Of a stretch of DNA of 64,000 bases, positions 16,088 to 25,677 are shown in pieces. Every line of letters starts with the position of its first letter. Position 1 is the stretch's first letter. This stretch comes from JAITVM01 sp031551135 (GTDB lineage Bacteria; Bacillota; Clostridia; Lachnospirales; JAITVM01), in NCBI GenBank assembly GCA_031551135.1, contig JAVBOA010000007.1, positions 1 through 64,000 on the forward strand. Reading direction: 5' to 3'. The translations under genes and the position numbers were made by a program. Under the pieces are notes generated by a model. The model was not told the origin of the DNA. It saw only the letters and a program-made list of their open reading frames with translations, and searched no databases.

Positions 16088-18022
16088 TTAACCTCTGTTA
16101 TTAACTGTTACTTCATCTGTGGACGCATCTTGAACTGTCGGTTGACCGATTTCTTCCGGAACAGAAATTTCTTCAAAAGCATTGTCTGCTTCCGGTGCGG
16201 CATCAACTTCATTTGCCTCTATAATCGGCAAATCTTCTTCTGAGCGGCCGTCATAAATAACATCAAATTCCTGTTCGGCAGCTTCTTCGATATCAATAAC
16301 ATTACCGCTTGTTAAATAAGCCGTAAACGAGTTGCTGTCCCAATAGATATCATATCCGATTAATTCCCCTGCGAATCTAAGCGGGAACATTGTACGGTCC
16401 GAAACGAGTTTAATCGGTATTTCAACCGCAATAGCAGTTTCTACGCCGTCTCTGATATGAATAACTTCTTTTGACTCGTATCCGGATTTCAAAATAAATT
16501 GTTCCGAATCATTTCCGATAACGGTTTCTCTTGTAGAATTATCGTAAGTGATTGTATATCCAAGAGATTCGAATAATGAACGCATCTCTATATAAATTCT
16601 ATCGTTTATTGTTTGCGGCGGAATATTATATTTTATATTAACGCCGTCAAGATTTACAGAAGCAATGGTGTTAGGTTTAAACAGCGAAGATTTTTCGAAA
16701 GCTACAACCGCTTCATAAGTCATTAAAGTTTTATTGGCCGTAAATGCGGTATTTTCGCTGATAAAACTCGACCAATCATAAGTTTTGCCTTCTTTAAATC
16801 CCGGTTTAATCTCTGTAACTTTAGCTGTGTTATGATTAACGGTATACCATAAAATTGCGCCGGAATTATTGTTTTTATAAGCTTTTGTTTCCAAAACCTC
16901 GTTGCTGTTGTTTCCTGCGTAATAAGTTTTAACCAAATACATATTCTCTGTGTTGAAAGAATATAATAGATAGTAATTATAGGCTGTTCCGTCCTTAGTA
17001 TGAACTATATAATGAATTAAATTATCGTATTTTCCGTCTTTATCTATGTCTTCAATTGTAAAATAAATTTCGATATAATGAACGTTAGCTTCCGAGATGT
17101 CAGATTTTACAGTCTTCAAGATAGACTTCGGATTACTCATTATAGTCTTCATATTATTAACATAAGCCCTCTTCACGTCCGCCTGAGTATCCTTTGGTTT
17201 TGGTGGTTCCGGAGGAGGCGTCACGGATGGTTGAGTGGGTGACGAACTAGGGCTACCCGCGGGGTTTACTTTATAAACCGTGGCTGTTAAAGAACCCGAC
17301 GAGTGATTAATTTTTACTTCTATATAAATAGAATAAGATAAATCGTTTCTGAATTTAAAGTCAGCTGAACCATAATTTACCATAGCCTCATTTTCTACCG
17401 GAACATAGCCAACCGGCAAAGAGTGAGGATGCCTTTCTAAAATCGTAAGGCCTTTTACTTGTTTAACAGCTGAGTGTATTGTAGAAGACGTTTGGCAAAT
17501 ACCGCCGCCAATGCCTTTTACTCTCTCTTTGTTTACCAATACAATGGACTCTCTCCAACCGTTTGCGGTAGTAGTGGAGTTCCCTGTATTTCTATTGAAG
17601 CTGAAGACTGCACCCGGTTTAACAATCACGCTGTTTTTAGTACCGGCAAGCTCCATATTGTGGTTTCGGTTTAAATCAGAAGCAGAAAACCTTGTTGTAT
17701 AAGACGCAAGTTTTTCATAACTGCTCTGAGAACCTCCATATTGAGAAGCTGTTGCGGAATCTGTGATTGTAACCAGAGTCTCTGTTATGTAACCGGTTGT
17801 ATTCCCTGTTTGTACCTTATACCATCCCAATTCCTTGCCCAGAACATTAATAGGCGTTCCGCCTGCAAGAGTAGTGATGATATCGTAATAAATACCCGGC
17901 CCTTTTCTGACGTTGGCCGCACTGGAAGTCTTAGCGTTAGAAGCTGCAAAAACATTAATCGGAAAGCAATTCAAAATAAATGAAATCAGTAGAATTGATA
18001 CAATTAACCGTTTTGTTTTCAA
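16088..18022 (-). CDS. Secreted SH3b-VanW-copper amine oxidase-like domain protein
   Basis: A 644-residue exported wall protein. Order: signal peptide (cleavage after VFA), bacterial SH3 domain (about 30-90; NVRKGPGIYYDII), VanW domain (about 115-260; VKPGAVFSFN, GGGICQTSSTIHSAV, ILERHPHSLPVGY), a Pro-rich linker, a central region of unknown fold (about 290-455), a copper-amine-oxidase N-terminal-like domain (about 465-580; RIYIEMRSLFESLGYTITYD, RTMFPLRFAGELIGYDIYWD), and an acidic tail. The start is TTG 18022 after GGGGGG. VanW proteins occur widely in clostridial envelopes without a vancomycin-resistance role; peptidoglycan binding is likely. Confidence 0.85.
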   Translation of the reverse strand: MKTKRLIVSILLISFILNCFPINVFAASNAKTSSAANVRKGPGIYYDIITTLAGGTPINVLGKELGWYKVQTGNTTGYITETLVTITDSATASQYGGSQSSYEKLASYTTRFSASDLNRNHNMELAGTKNSVIVKPGAVFSFNRNTGNSTTTANGWRESIVLVNKERVKGIGGGICQTSSTIHSAVKQVKGLTILERHPHSLPVGYVPVENEAMVNYGSADFKFRNDLSYSIYIEVKINHSSGSLTATVYKVNPAGSPSSSPTQPSVTPPPEPPKPKDTQADVKRAYVNNMKTIMSNPKSILKTVKSDISEANVHYIEIYFTIEDIDKDGKYDNLIHYIVHTKDGTAYNYYLLYSFNTENMYLVKTYYAGNNSNEVLETKAYKNNNSGAILWYTVNHNTAKVTEIKPGFKEGKTYDWSSFISENTAFTANKTLMTYEAVVAFEKSSLFKPNTIASVNLDGVNIKYNIPPQTINDRIYIEMRSLFESLGYTITYDNSTRETVIGNDSEQFILKSGYESKEVIHIRDGVETAIAVEIPIKLVSDRTMFPLRFAGELIGYDIYWDSNSFTAYLTSGNVIDIEEAAEQEFDVIYDGRSEEDLPIIEANEVDAAPEADNAFEEISVPEEIGQPTVQDASTDEVTVNNRG

Positions 18023-18440
18023 CTTTCTCCCCCCTTTTTTCTATTAATTATACTACAAAATCATGCGAAAAAATATTACCAAATTAATACAAAATTATTA
18101 ATTTGTAATAACAAAGTTATAAATTGAGTTTTCATAAATTTTATGGAAATTCCAAGATATTTTTTAGAGATGATTTGAGTGTTAAAATTGAAAATTTTAA
18201 AAGAGATATGTTTGTAAACTATAAATTTTCAAAACCCGTATTTATCAGTAAAAAATATGGCGGTTTTTGAGTTAAAATAATTATGTCATACTAATATTGT
18301 ATAATTTTATCGGAATAAAATCAAGTAATAATCAAAATTTATCATCTCTTTTCAGTTTTGCTAAAAAACGGATACAATAATATCCAATTTTCTAAAATAT
18401 GCTTTTCTTTTGATTTAATAATGATTTGGTTCTGCCTATC

Positions 18441-18511
18441 AGAGCGTTCCGTGTGACGCTTCAGGCGCGGAATGAAATATTTTTTTCTATTCTTTAAAAG
18501 GGAAATAGTAT
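18441..18511. repeat. Long palindromic repeat, family 1 (truncated)
   Basis: Matches the right two-thirds of the copy at 24640-24752 (GCGTTCCG core, GGCGCGGAATGAAATATT, then ending AGGGAAATAGTAT). The left arm is missing. It lies in the 18023-18701 gap, whose remainder (18023-18440) is AT-rich with no convincing gene. Confidence 0.75.
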
Positions 18512-18573
18512 AAGTATTGTTATTATATGCAAAAATCAAAATTTTGTGCACTGCTTAATAGACCCCCACCCAC

Positions 18574-18658
18574 AAAAAAACGGCTATTCTAATACTATTT
18601 TCATTTTTTTCTATCCTTAATAATGAAAATAGTATAAAAAAGAATACGCCGTTTTTTT
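18574..18658. terminator. Terminator hairpin with a palindromic repeat inserted in its loop
   Basis: AAAAAAACGGC plus TATTCT (18574-18590) pairs with AGAATA plus GCCGTTTTTTT (18641-18658; one bulged C). The loop is almost entirely occupied by the 44 bp family 1 palindrome. It is a bidirectional-looking terminator downstream of the LysM-G5 gene. Confidence 0.75.
18592..18635. repeat. Short palindromic repeat, family 1 (44 bp, intact)
   Basis: Arms ATACTATTTTCATT and AATGAAAATAGTAT are a perfect 14 bp inverted repeat around a T-rich loop containing CTATCCTT. This is the best-preserved short copy. Confidence 0.85.
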
Positions 18659-18701
18659 ATCACAGTCTGCTTTTTAATCCGGAAAATATCGGAAAATAAT
18701 T

Positions 18702-19808
18702 CTAGTTTTTGGTTCCGATTTCAACAAGCTGGTCAACAGGCTCGGTAGTTATTTTTTTATCAACAACTTCCCTCGAAATCTCTGCACCGTTTTGTTTAAT
18801 GATTTTTTCTGTTATGGTCTGTTCGCCGTTTTTGCCCTCACGAATTATTTTTCTATAACTCGGGCCTTCGTTTTCGTTAGGCACTTCTGTTACAGCATAC
18901 GTTACAGGCTCGGTAGTCAAAACATTCTCCGTTGTTTCAACAGACAAAACCGGTTTCGAAGTAATAACGTTGAGCTGATATCCGACTTTTAAAACCGAAT
19001 TTTCGGTTAATCCTTCGTTTACCTCTAATAATTTCTGACGTGTCATATTATATTTCAAAGCAATTTTGTCCAAATTATCATTTTTCACAATAGTATATTT
19101 ATCATTTGTTTCAGATGTGGCGGTCAAAATCTCCAATGCTTTTTTTTCATCATAGACCTGATTTTTGTCTACGAATTTTTTTTGTATTTCGACCTGCTCC
19201 ACAAATTCCGTTCCGGAATCTTCTGTAGATTTATATTGATTTTTAATATCCTCCAAAACCGACTGCGCCGCGGCTTCGTTTGGCAAAATAGCCAATTCTG
19301 CACCATCGACTTTTATATAAGCCGCTTCGATTAAAAAATCAAATTTTTTATACATCAGATTTGTTGCGGTATCGATATCTACTAAATCTTTTGTAGAAGA
19401 ATGTACAGATTTTAATGTGAAATCGTCTTTTAGCTGTACTTCAGAGCCGACTTCCGTTTTCAATTTCACAAGAACTTGTTCTTTAAGCATCTCCGGAGTG
19501 ATATCTTTTGTATTTTTTATATTGCATACCGGTTCGTCTTTAAAAACAATTTGATATGCGTTATGTTTAAAAAACAGAAGATATACTGAAAATGCAAATA
19601 ATAAAATCACTAAGAACGGAATTGCATAATTATGAATCCCATTTTTCTTTTTCTTTTGTTCTTTGTAAAACCGATAGATTTTTCTGCAAAACATTCTAAA
19701 ATAATATAGTAAATTCTTTTTTCGTGTACGTCTTCTTCTTCTGCCCGTTTCAACGCCGACGTATTTAGGCCATTCTTTTACCGGTTGGTTATCCTTTTGA
19801 GTCTTCAT
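18702..19808 (-). CDS. Membrane-anchored LysM and G5 domain wall protein
   Basis: About 368 residues: a strongly basic cytoplasmic N-terminus (RRRRRTRKK), one transmembrane helix (about 65-85), an extracellular region of unknown fold (about 95-235), a LysM peptidoglycan-binding domain (YTIVKNDNLDKIALKYNMTRQKLLEVN) and a C-terminal G5 domain (about 290-368; REGKNGEQTITEKII, EISREVV). The family often ends in an M23 peptidase, which is absent here. The start is ATG 19808 after GGAGGT; an in-frame TTG 11 codons upstream has no site. It follows the SLH gene in the same direction by 53 bases, so co-transcription is likely. Confidence 0.85.
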   Translation of the reverse strand: MKTQKDNQPVKEWPKYVGVETGRRRRRTRKKNLLYYFRMFCRKIYRFYKEQKKKKNGIHNYAIPFLVILLFAFSVYLLFFKHNAYQIVFKDEPVCNIKNTKDITPEMLKEQVLVKLKTEVGSEVQLKDDFTLKSVHSSTKDLVDIDTATNLMYKKFDFLIEAAYIKVDGAELAILPNEAAAQSVLEDIKNQYKSTEDSGTEFVEQVEIQKKFVDKNQVYDEKKALEILTATSETNDKYTIVKNDNLDKIALKYNMTRQKLLEVNEGLTENSVLKVGYQLNVITSKPVLSVETTENVLTTEPVTYAVTEVPNENEGPSYRKIIREGKNGEQTITEKIIKQNGAEISREVVDKKITTEPVDQLVEIGTKN

Positions 19809-19861
19809 AAAACCTCCATAATTTTGGACAAAATGCTGCAAAGAGGTATTTTCAAATTTCT

Positions 19862-21823
19862 TTAATCAAGTACAGTAATAGTCTTAGCACGGTTGCTGTT
19901 CGAATTTTCCAAAATAATATAAACTTGCATATTTACGCCTAGATTGGACGCTGAGAGTTTTTCGCCCGAATACGAATCAATAATTGTCGTCGAGCTGTCA
20001 TAAGCAATCTCTCGTAAAACGCCTGCGTTATTATCCCGTATATTCAGGATTTTATCCGATTTCGAAATAATACTGGCGGTTATTCGGTCATTGGAAGGCT
20101 GTGAAATAACTTTAATACTGCAAATCTCGCTGCTGTCCAGCTCTGCTTCGATTACAGAACCGATTCTAAGCGAATAAACATCAACCGTTCCTACAACATT
20201 ATACGACATTTCTTTATTATCAACAAGAAGTGTAGCTTTTGTATTTGTTTTGCTGATATAAAGATTTTGCAAAGTGCCCCTGACAGTCGATTTTTCGCCA
20301 ACGGCGTAAAGGTCGATTATTTCGTTATATTCTGTTTTAATTTCAAGCTTGTCCCCAACTCGCAGGCCTTCGTAATTTACTTCGCCAACGCCTTTTCTGG
20401 TCAGAACGCTGTCGGCCGTAACTGTCAGAGAATATTCATTATTGTTTTTATCAACAACTACCAAAATCGGAAGTTCTGTTATAATATCGAGTTTCTTTTC
20501 AACCAATGTCGCTTCTAAACTGAGATTCTTATCATATAATTTAAGGCTGTAAATACTTGTTGTAGATACTTCGGCTTCTACCATATCTCCCAAAACAACA
20601 TCCGAAAACTTTATATTTTTTCCCGAGCGGGTGAATTTACAATTTTTATCGACTATATATTTTCGGATTTCGGAAATCGAATCACCTTTGGAATTTGTTA
20701 TATTAACCTGAATCCCAATCGAGTCTGCCGAAATTTCTTTAACAACCCCGGAAATCACAGAGGTTTTTACATTATTCGCCGTATCAGTTTTTGTGGTAGA
20801 GCTGACAAGATAGGCCTTGATCTCAATTATCTTGGAGTTTTTCACTACCGCATCAAAGCTCATACCCTGTTTTAAATCTTTGATTGTTTTTAAATATCCG
20901 TCAACATAGATTTTCAAATCCGAATCCAATGTATAAAGCTCTTTTTGATTATTGCTTTTATTTATAATTTGGATTGCGTCGAGCTGTTCATAATATTTGT
21001 CTATAGTTCCTGACATCGAGAAAATTTTTGTTACATCCGGCGTTGAATTGTCGGTATAAATATTAATATCCTCCGGAACGCCAAGCGGCGTAGTTTCTTC
21101 ATTTAAATCCGTCGATTCCTGCAAAGTCAGTGCTTTTGTTAAAATCGTCGCCATTATTGCGCGCGAAACACCTTGTTTCGGATAAAATTTATTTTCTTTA
21201 TCAGGCGTAAAAACTCCCTTGTCTTTCAAATAATATATGTATGGTTTATACGCAATGTTCATGTCTTTGTCATCGGCAAATTTAAAATCATAGGTAGAAG
21301 AAAGCGCGATTTCCTTTTTGCCCAAAGTCTTAACAATAAACACTGCCGCTTCTTCTTTTGATAAAGCACGCAAGCTTTCTTTTCCGTCTGTCCGCACAAT
21401 TACAAATTGATTTAAATCGTCTGGCGTGTATATTTCTTTTTCCAGCAAATACGAAATTTCTTTATCCGCATTTGTAACCCATTTTGTAAATTTATCATCG
21501 TACTGCTTTAGAAAAGCCTTGTTTTTTTCAAGCGCCGTAGAAATATATTTCTGTTCGGATGCTGTTAAATTCGTGTATTTGTAGCCTACTATTCTTGCCA
21601 AAATTTTAGAAGCCTGAAACTTGTCCAGTAAATCGTTCGGCCGGAAATAGCCTGCCGTGTCGCCGACAATAAGCCCTTTTTCGTATACATAATTGATATA
21701 ATCAATAGCCCAATGTTTTTCCGAAACGTCTTTAAAGTTTGACTTTGCCGCATATACAAAAGTTACGGATGAAATCGCAATAATAATCGATATTACCAAG
21801 CTTTTCATGTTTAATCTCTTCAT
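19862..21823 (-). CDS. S-layer homology (SLH) domain surface protein
   Basis: A 653-residue exported protein: signal peptide (cleavage after VYA), then SLH repeats (about 30-90, NFKDVSEKHWAIDYINYVYEKGLIVGD; further repeats about 120-235, with FADDKDMNIAYKPYIYYLKDKG and FYPKQGVSRAIMATILTKAL). The remaining 400 residues form tandem beta-rich modules (GVVKEISADSIGIQV, MVEAEVSTTSIYSLKL, LRVGDKLEIKTEYNEI) that look like repeats of a small barrel. SLH domains attach proteins to pyruvylated secondary wall polymer. The role of the C-terminal part is unknown. A GGGGG site precedes the ATG. Confidence 0.85.
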   Translation of the reverse strand: MKRLNMKSLVISIIIAISSVTFVYAAKSNFKDVSEKHWAIDYINYVYEKGLIVGDTAGYFRPNDLLDKFQASKILARIVGYKYTNLTASEQKYISTALEKNKAFLKQYDDKFTKWVTNADKEISYLLEKEIYTPDDLNQFVIVRTDGKESLRALSKEEAAVFIVKTLGKKEIALSSTYDFKFADDKDMNIAYKPYIYYLKDKGVFTPDKENKFYPKQGVSRAIMATILTKALTLQESTDLNEETTPLGVPEDINIYTDNSTPDVTKIFSMSGTIDKYYEQLDAIQIINKSNNQKELYTLDSDLKIYVDGYLKTIKDLKQGMSFDAVVKNSKIIEIKAYLVSSTTKTDTANNVKTSVISGVVKEISADSIGIQVNITNSKGDSISEIRKYIVDKNCKFTRSGKNIKFSDVVLGDMVEAEVSTTSIYSLKLYDKNLSLEATLVEKKLDIITELPILVVVDKNNNEYSLTVTADSVLTRKGVGEVNYEGLRVGDKLEIKTEYNEIIDLYAVGEKSTVRGTLQNLYISKTNTKATLLVDNKEMSYNVVGTVDVYSLRIGSVIEAELDSSEICSIKVISQPSNDRITASIISKSDKILNIRDNNAGVLREIAYDSSTTIIDSYSGEKLSASNLGVNMQVYIILENSNSNRAKTITVLD

Positions 21824-21915
21824 TAAATAAAACCCCCAAAAAATTCTATACTTCGCTTTAGTATTGTTTAACTCTTCAAGCCCGTTCTAAAAAGTTTAAA
21901 GTATTCGTAATATTT

Positions 21916-22030
21916 ATACTATTTCCCTTTTAAAGAATAGAAAAAAAATATTTCATTCCGCGCTTGAAACATTGCACGGAACGCTTCGCTGTGAAAATTT
22001 TTTTCTACAAAAATAAATGGGAATTAGTAT
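21916..22030. repeat. Long palindromic repeat, family 1 (complete)
   Basis: 115 bp with terminal inverted repeats ATACTATTTCCC and GGGAATTAGTAT; subterminal AAAAAAATATTT and AAAATTTTTTTCTA tracts flank a GC-rich core (CATTCCGCGC.., CGGAACGCTTCGCTGTG). No ORF. It sits between the SLH gene and gntR. Confidence 0.85.
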
Positions 22031-22101
22031 TATTTTAAATTATTAATAATTCTATTTCAAGTTGAATTATTTATTTATAGTAAAAATGTAACATTAACAA
22101 A

Positions 22102-22132
22102 AAAACTACCAAAGATAATTTCAGGTAGTTTT
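22102..22132 (-). terminator. Terminator of ispE-gntR
   Basis: AAAACTACC pairs with GGTAGTTTT, followed by a T-run on the minus strand. It overlaps the gntR stop codon. Confidence 0.8.
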
Positions 22133-22792
22133 TATTGATTTAATAACAGCCTTTTCTTGATTTTTGATATGATTTACAGAAAGCTCCTGCGCCACATCTT
22201 TATCTTTATTAACAATCGCCTGAACAATTTTGTCATGCTCGATAATAATTGTCTTTAAATAATTTGCATCTTTTAAATAAGCTATTCTGAAGCGGTGGAT
22301 CTGCTCACGCAGATTATTTATAATCGTAACCAGCCGGTTATTTTTTGTCGAAGCAAAAATCAAATCATGAAGTTCGATATCTTTTTCAACCATTAAATCA
22401 AGATTTTTTGCCTCTACAGCGTTTTCAAAATCTTTTTTTGTGCTCATTAATTTATCGATTTCCGCATCCATCATATTTTCACAAGCCAAAGCGGCGGCCA
22501 AGCCTTCTAAAACAGCACGGATTTCCAGCACATCTTTTATATCTTTTTCATTAATAACCGTCACTATCGCACCTTTTCGGGGTGTCATTAAAACAAAACC
22601 TTCTATTTCCAGTTTCCTGAGAGCTTCGCGCACGGGCGTTCGGCTGACACCGATTTTTTCGGCCAAATGCTTTTCCATCAGCCTTTCTCCCGGCATTAAT
22701 TTGCCGGAGATAATCGCGTCTCTTATTGTTGTGAAAACAATTTCCCTTAGCGGCAAATACTCATTTATATTTACCTTAAAATCGTCCGACAT
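22121..22792 (-). CDS. GntR family regulator, FadR/FCD subfamily
   Basis: A 223-residue repressor-type regulator: winged helix-turn-helix at about 12-75 (VFTTIRDAIISGKLMPGERL, KIGVSRTPVREALRKLEIEGFV) and an all-helical FCD effector domain at about 85-215 with the metal-ligand pattern ELHDLIFASTKN and IIIEHDKIVQAI. FCD regulators typically sense small organic acids. Its start (after AGGAG) lies inside the last codons of ispE, a 22 bp overlap, so it is translationally coupled to an isoprenoid gene; whether it regulates that gene is unknown. Confidence 0.93.
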   Translation of the reverse strand: MSDDFKVNINEYLPLREIVFTTIRDAIISGKLMPGERLMEKHLAEKIGVSRTPVREALRKLEIEGFVLMTPRKGAIVTVINEKDIKDVLEIRAVLEGLAAALACENMMDAEIDKLMSTKKDFENAVEAKNLDLMVEKDIELHDLIFASTKNNRLVTIINNLREQIHRFRIAYLKDANYLKTIIIEHDKIVQAIVNKDKDVAQELSVNHIKNQEKAVIKSIKTT

Positions 22793-23676
22793 TTTATTCT
22801 CCTTTGGTTGGGATTGTAGACAGTGGTTAAAAAAACTTCTTTTACTTGCTTAAAATTTTTATGGATATAACGTACCGCCGCATGCGCGTCATTTTTATTG
22901 ATAAAATAACCGAAAACCGTCGGGCCGCTTCCGCTCATCATTGCGTTAAGAGCATTGTTTTTTATCATTGCGGATTTTAAATCGGTTATAATCGGTAAAT
23001 TGCGTTCGGTAACAGATTCGAGTACATTACAAAAATTATTCGCAATCGAAATTATATCTTTTTCATAAATAGCTTTAATCAGCAAATCGGTATCGGGATG
23101 TTTTTTCACAGCCTTAGGGTTATATTCGGCAAAAACAGAAGCTGTTGAAACAGCATTCGGCGGTTTCGCCAAAACAACAAAAATTTTGGGATGGGGCGCA
23201 AGTTTTGTCAAAATCTCTCCTCTGCCCTCTGCTAAATAAGTTCCTCGGTTTATACAAAACGGCACATCTGAACCAAGCTCCGCACCTATTTCGAGCAATT
23301 CAGCATATTTTAAAGGCAAAGAAAAAAGCTTTTTCATTCCTACCAAAGTCGCGGCACAGTCCGAGCTTCCGCCCGCCAAACCCGCTGATATCGGAATATT
23401 TTTCTTTAAATCTATATAAAGTCCGCTTTTTATATCAAATTTTTTCAGCATATATCCGGCGGCTTTGTATACAATATTCTTTTCATTGACCGGCAAAAAT
23501 CCTGCGTTGGTCTCAAGCCGTATATCACCGGTATTTGTCTTTTTTATAAAAACAGTATCAAACAAATTAATTGACTGCATGATAGTCGCTAAATCGTGAT
23601 ATCCGTCTTCTCGCTTGCCTTTGATATCCAAAGAAATATTTATTTTTGCCCTTGCTTCCAAAAATACAAAGTCCAT
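22771..23676 (-). CDS. ispE: 4-diphosphocytidyl-2-C-methyl-D-erythritol kinase
   Basis: A 301-residue GHMP kinase of the MEP isoprenoid pathway that phosphorylates CDP-methylerythritol at the 2-hydroxyl. Visible motifs: EARAKINISLDI (motif 1), PISAGLAGGSSDCAATL (ATP loop) and NAMMSGSGPTVFGYF (motif 3). The start is ATG 23676, six bases after GGGAG; a TTG four codons upstream is less likely. Length is normal for the family. Confidence 0.96.
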   Translation of the reverse strand: MDFVFLEARAKINISLDIKGKREDGYHDLATIMQSINLFDTVFIKKTNTGDIRLETNAGFLPVNEKNIVYKAAGYMLKKFDIKSGLYIDLKKNIPISAGLAGGSSDCAATLVGMKKLFSLPLKYAELLEIGAELGSDVPFCINRGTYLAEGRGEILTKLAPHPKIFVVLAKPPNAVSTASVFAEYNPKAVKKHPDTDLLIKAIYEKDIISIANNFCNVLESVTERNLPIITDLKSAMIKNNALNAMMSGSGPTVFGYFINKNDAHAAVRYIHKNFKQVKEVFLTTVYNPNQRRIKCRTILR

Positions 23677-23818
23677 ATCTGCTCCCAAGCCCTTAAAAAT
23701 TAAAGCGTCTTAATCTCTATTTTGCACTATTTTCAATTGAAGAAATAAAAAAATATATTTCTTTTATAAACATTATATTTAAAAATTCTGCCAAAATCAA
23801 TGTTTTTTGTATACAATA

Positions 23819-24478
23819 TTACAGCAGCTTAATATTATTCGTTATAAGTTCAAAATCTGTTTTCAAAAATTCCGCCGCACGCTTGCACATTAGCATTCTT
23901 GATAAAAATATCTCGAAATAATCCATAACCGAACAAATCGAAGTATCGATAACCATATTTAGACTTATAATTTTTTCGGAAGCTCTAATCGACAATTCCG
24001 ATTTAACTACAGAATAATTTACTCTGTCGTGAATATCAAAAGTCGTAAAATCCCTATTGCGCACGCGGCTTCGGCGAACGTCGGTTTTGTCTCCGATTAT
24101 TATTGCAGCCGAAATTGGATTTACGGCAACACCCGTACCTTCGTCATGGTTTCCGATTGCCGACGTTATTAAAGCAATCTCTGCCGGCTCCATTCCAAGC
24201 CTCGATAAAATATCAAAAGATAAAATCGCTCCCGTTTGGGCATGATTATTCCGGTTTACAATATTTCCAATATCATGCAAATATGCCGCGATTTTTGCCA
24301 ACTCCTGCTCTCTTTCTGAATATCCTAGCTTTTGCAGGATTTTCGAGGCCGACGTTCCGACTTTTAATGTATGTTTTGTGGAATGATCCGTATATCCCAA
24401 AACTCCCAAAACTTCATCAGCTTTTTTTATATAAACCTGTATTTCTTCATTATTTTTAATATCTTCAAATGTTAGCAT
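23819..24478 (-). CDS. HD domain phosphohydrolase
   Basis: A 219-residue HD-superfamily metal-dependent phosphohydrolase. The metal ligands are visible: DHSTKHTLKV (His), AAYLHDIGNIVNR (HD), NHAQTGAIL, then GNHDEGTG and IIIGDKTDVRRSRVRNRD. It resembles stand-alone clostridial HD proteins related to the RNase Y HD domain; the substrate is not known. The start is ATG 24478 after AAAGGAG, not the in-frame GTG eight codons upstream. It is divergent from metF across a gap that holds a long palindromic repeat. Confidence 0.85.
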   Translation of the reverse strand: MLTFEDIKNNEEIQVYIKKADEVLGVLGYTDHSTKHTLKVGTSASKILQKLGYSEREQELAKIAAYLHDIGNIVNRNNHAQTGAILSFDILSRLGMEPAEIALITSAIGNHDEGTGVAVNPISAAIIIGDKTDVRRSRVRNRDFTTFDIHDRVNYSVVKSELSIRASEKIISLNMVIDTSICSVMDYFEIFLSRMLMCKRAAEFLKTDFELITNNIKLL

Positions 24479-24639
24479 ATAAACTCCTTTAAAAATACAC
24501 AATCAATTCTTTAAATCATTGATTCCAACATGAAATTCTTTTTCATAACATACGAAATTGTATTACTTATTATATTTCTTTTTTTATATAATAGCGATAT
24601 AATAATTGATAATTTCTACTACCAAAATATTATTAACTC

Positions 24640-24752
24640 ATACTAATTCCCATTTGATTTGTAGAAAAAAATTTTCACAGCGAAGCGTTCCGCGCAACGC
24701 TTTAGGCGCGGAATGAAATATTTTTTTCTATTCTTTAAAAGGGAATTAGTAT
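24640..24752. repeat. Long palindromic repeat, family 1 (complete)
   Basis: 113 bp with perfect terminal inverted repeats ATACTAATTCCC/GGGAATTAGTAT, an inner hairpin TTCCGCGC/GCGCGGAA, and T-runs on both sides of the core. It is in the opposite orientation to the copy at 21916-22030 and lies between the divergent HD gene and metF. Confidence 0.85.
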
Positions 24753-24783
24753 CAAAGCGAATAAACAAAAAAGGAAGATCACA

Positions 24784-25677
24784 ATGTACATTAACGAATT
24801 ATTTAAAACTAAAAAAGCGATCTTTTCATTCGAAATATTTCCGCCAAAAAATAATTCTTCTATAAGTTCAATATATGATACGCTCGACAAGCTTTCTACA
24901 CTTTCTCCTGATTTTATATCGGTTACTTATAATGCCGGAGGTAATATTTCTGAAAATTTAACCGCCGAAATAGCAAAAAAAATTAAACACGAATATAAAA
25001 TCGAGCCTTTGGCGCATTTGACATGCATAAACTCTACAAAATCCGAATTAGATAAAGTCCTGCAAGAATTATCGCAAAATGAAATCCAAAACGTCCTTGC
25101 CCTGAGAGGCGATATTGCGGATAATTCTTTAGAAAAACGGGATTTTAATTATGCAGATGAATTAATTTCACATATAAAACCGAATTACGGTTTCAATATC
25201 GTGGCGGCATGCTATCCCGAAGGTCACCCGCAAAACCCGAATATTAATCTGGATATAAAAAATTTAAAATCCAAAGTCGACAGCGGTGCAACGCATTTGA
25301 TAACTCAATTATTTTTTAATAATGATGATTTTTATAATTTCATGTATCAAATTCGGGAATACGGAATAAACGTACCCGTTCAAGCCGGAATCATGCCTGT
25401 TATCAATAAATCCAGTATCCGCCGGATTATCAGTCTTTGCGGCGCAACCTTCCCGAAAAAATTCGTAAAAATGCTCAGCCGTTACGAAGATAATCCCGTT
25501 GCGCTTTTTGATGCCGGGGTTTATTACGCAACCGAACAGATTATTGATTTATTATCAAATAATGTATCGGGAATACATCTATATACGATGAATAATCCGA
25601 AAATCGCAAAAGCCATACACGACAATATAAAAAATATTTTACAGCATATAAATTCGGAGAATAATTATGATTCCTAA
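24784..25677 (+). CDS. metF: Methylenetetrahydrofolate reductase
   Basis: A 297-residue flavoprotein that reduces 5,10-methylene-THF to 5-methyl-THF, the methyl donor for methionine synthase. TIM-barrel signatures: FSFEIFPPKN, PLAHLTCINSTKSELD, VLALRGDIADN, HLITQLFFNNDDFYNFM, VPVQAGIMPV, GIHLYTMNNP. The start follows AAGGAAG. It overlaps the next gene by 11 bases; metF, the activation-domain gene and metH form one operon. I saw no SAM or cobalamin riboswitch upstream; the leader region holds the palindromic repeat instead. Confidence 0.96.
   Translation: MYINELFKTKKAIFSFEIFPPKNNSSISSIYDTLDKLSTLSPDFISVTYNAGGNISENLTAEIAKKIKHEYKIEPLAHLTCINSTKSELDKVLQELSQNEIQNVLALRGDIADNSLEKRDFNYADELISHIKPNYGFNIVAACYPEGHPQNPNINLDIKNLKSKVDSGATHLITQLFFNNDDFYNFMYQIREYGINVPVQAGIMPVINKSSIRRIISLCGATFPKKFVKMLSRYEDNPVALFDAGVYYATEQIIDLLSNNVSGIHLYTMNNPKIAKAIHDNIKNILQHINSENNYDS

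Noticed and set aside
18342..18551. Open frame of about 69 codons on the minus strand between the SH3-VanW and LysM-G5 genes
   Set aside because: It overlaps a truncated family 1 repeat and shows no recognisable protein pattern or ribosome-binding site.
23720..23760. Possible family 1 repeat (GCACTATTTTCAATTG)
   Set aside because: Only one arm matches and there is no inverted partner; probably chance in AT-rich DNA.
24503..24783. SAM or cobalamin riboswitch ahead of metF-metH
   Set aside because: No K-turn or B12-box-like sequence is visible; the leader is filled by a family 1 repeat.
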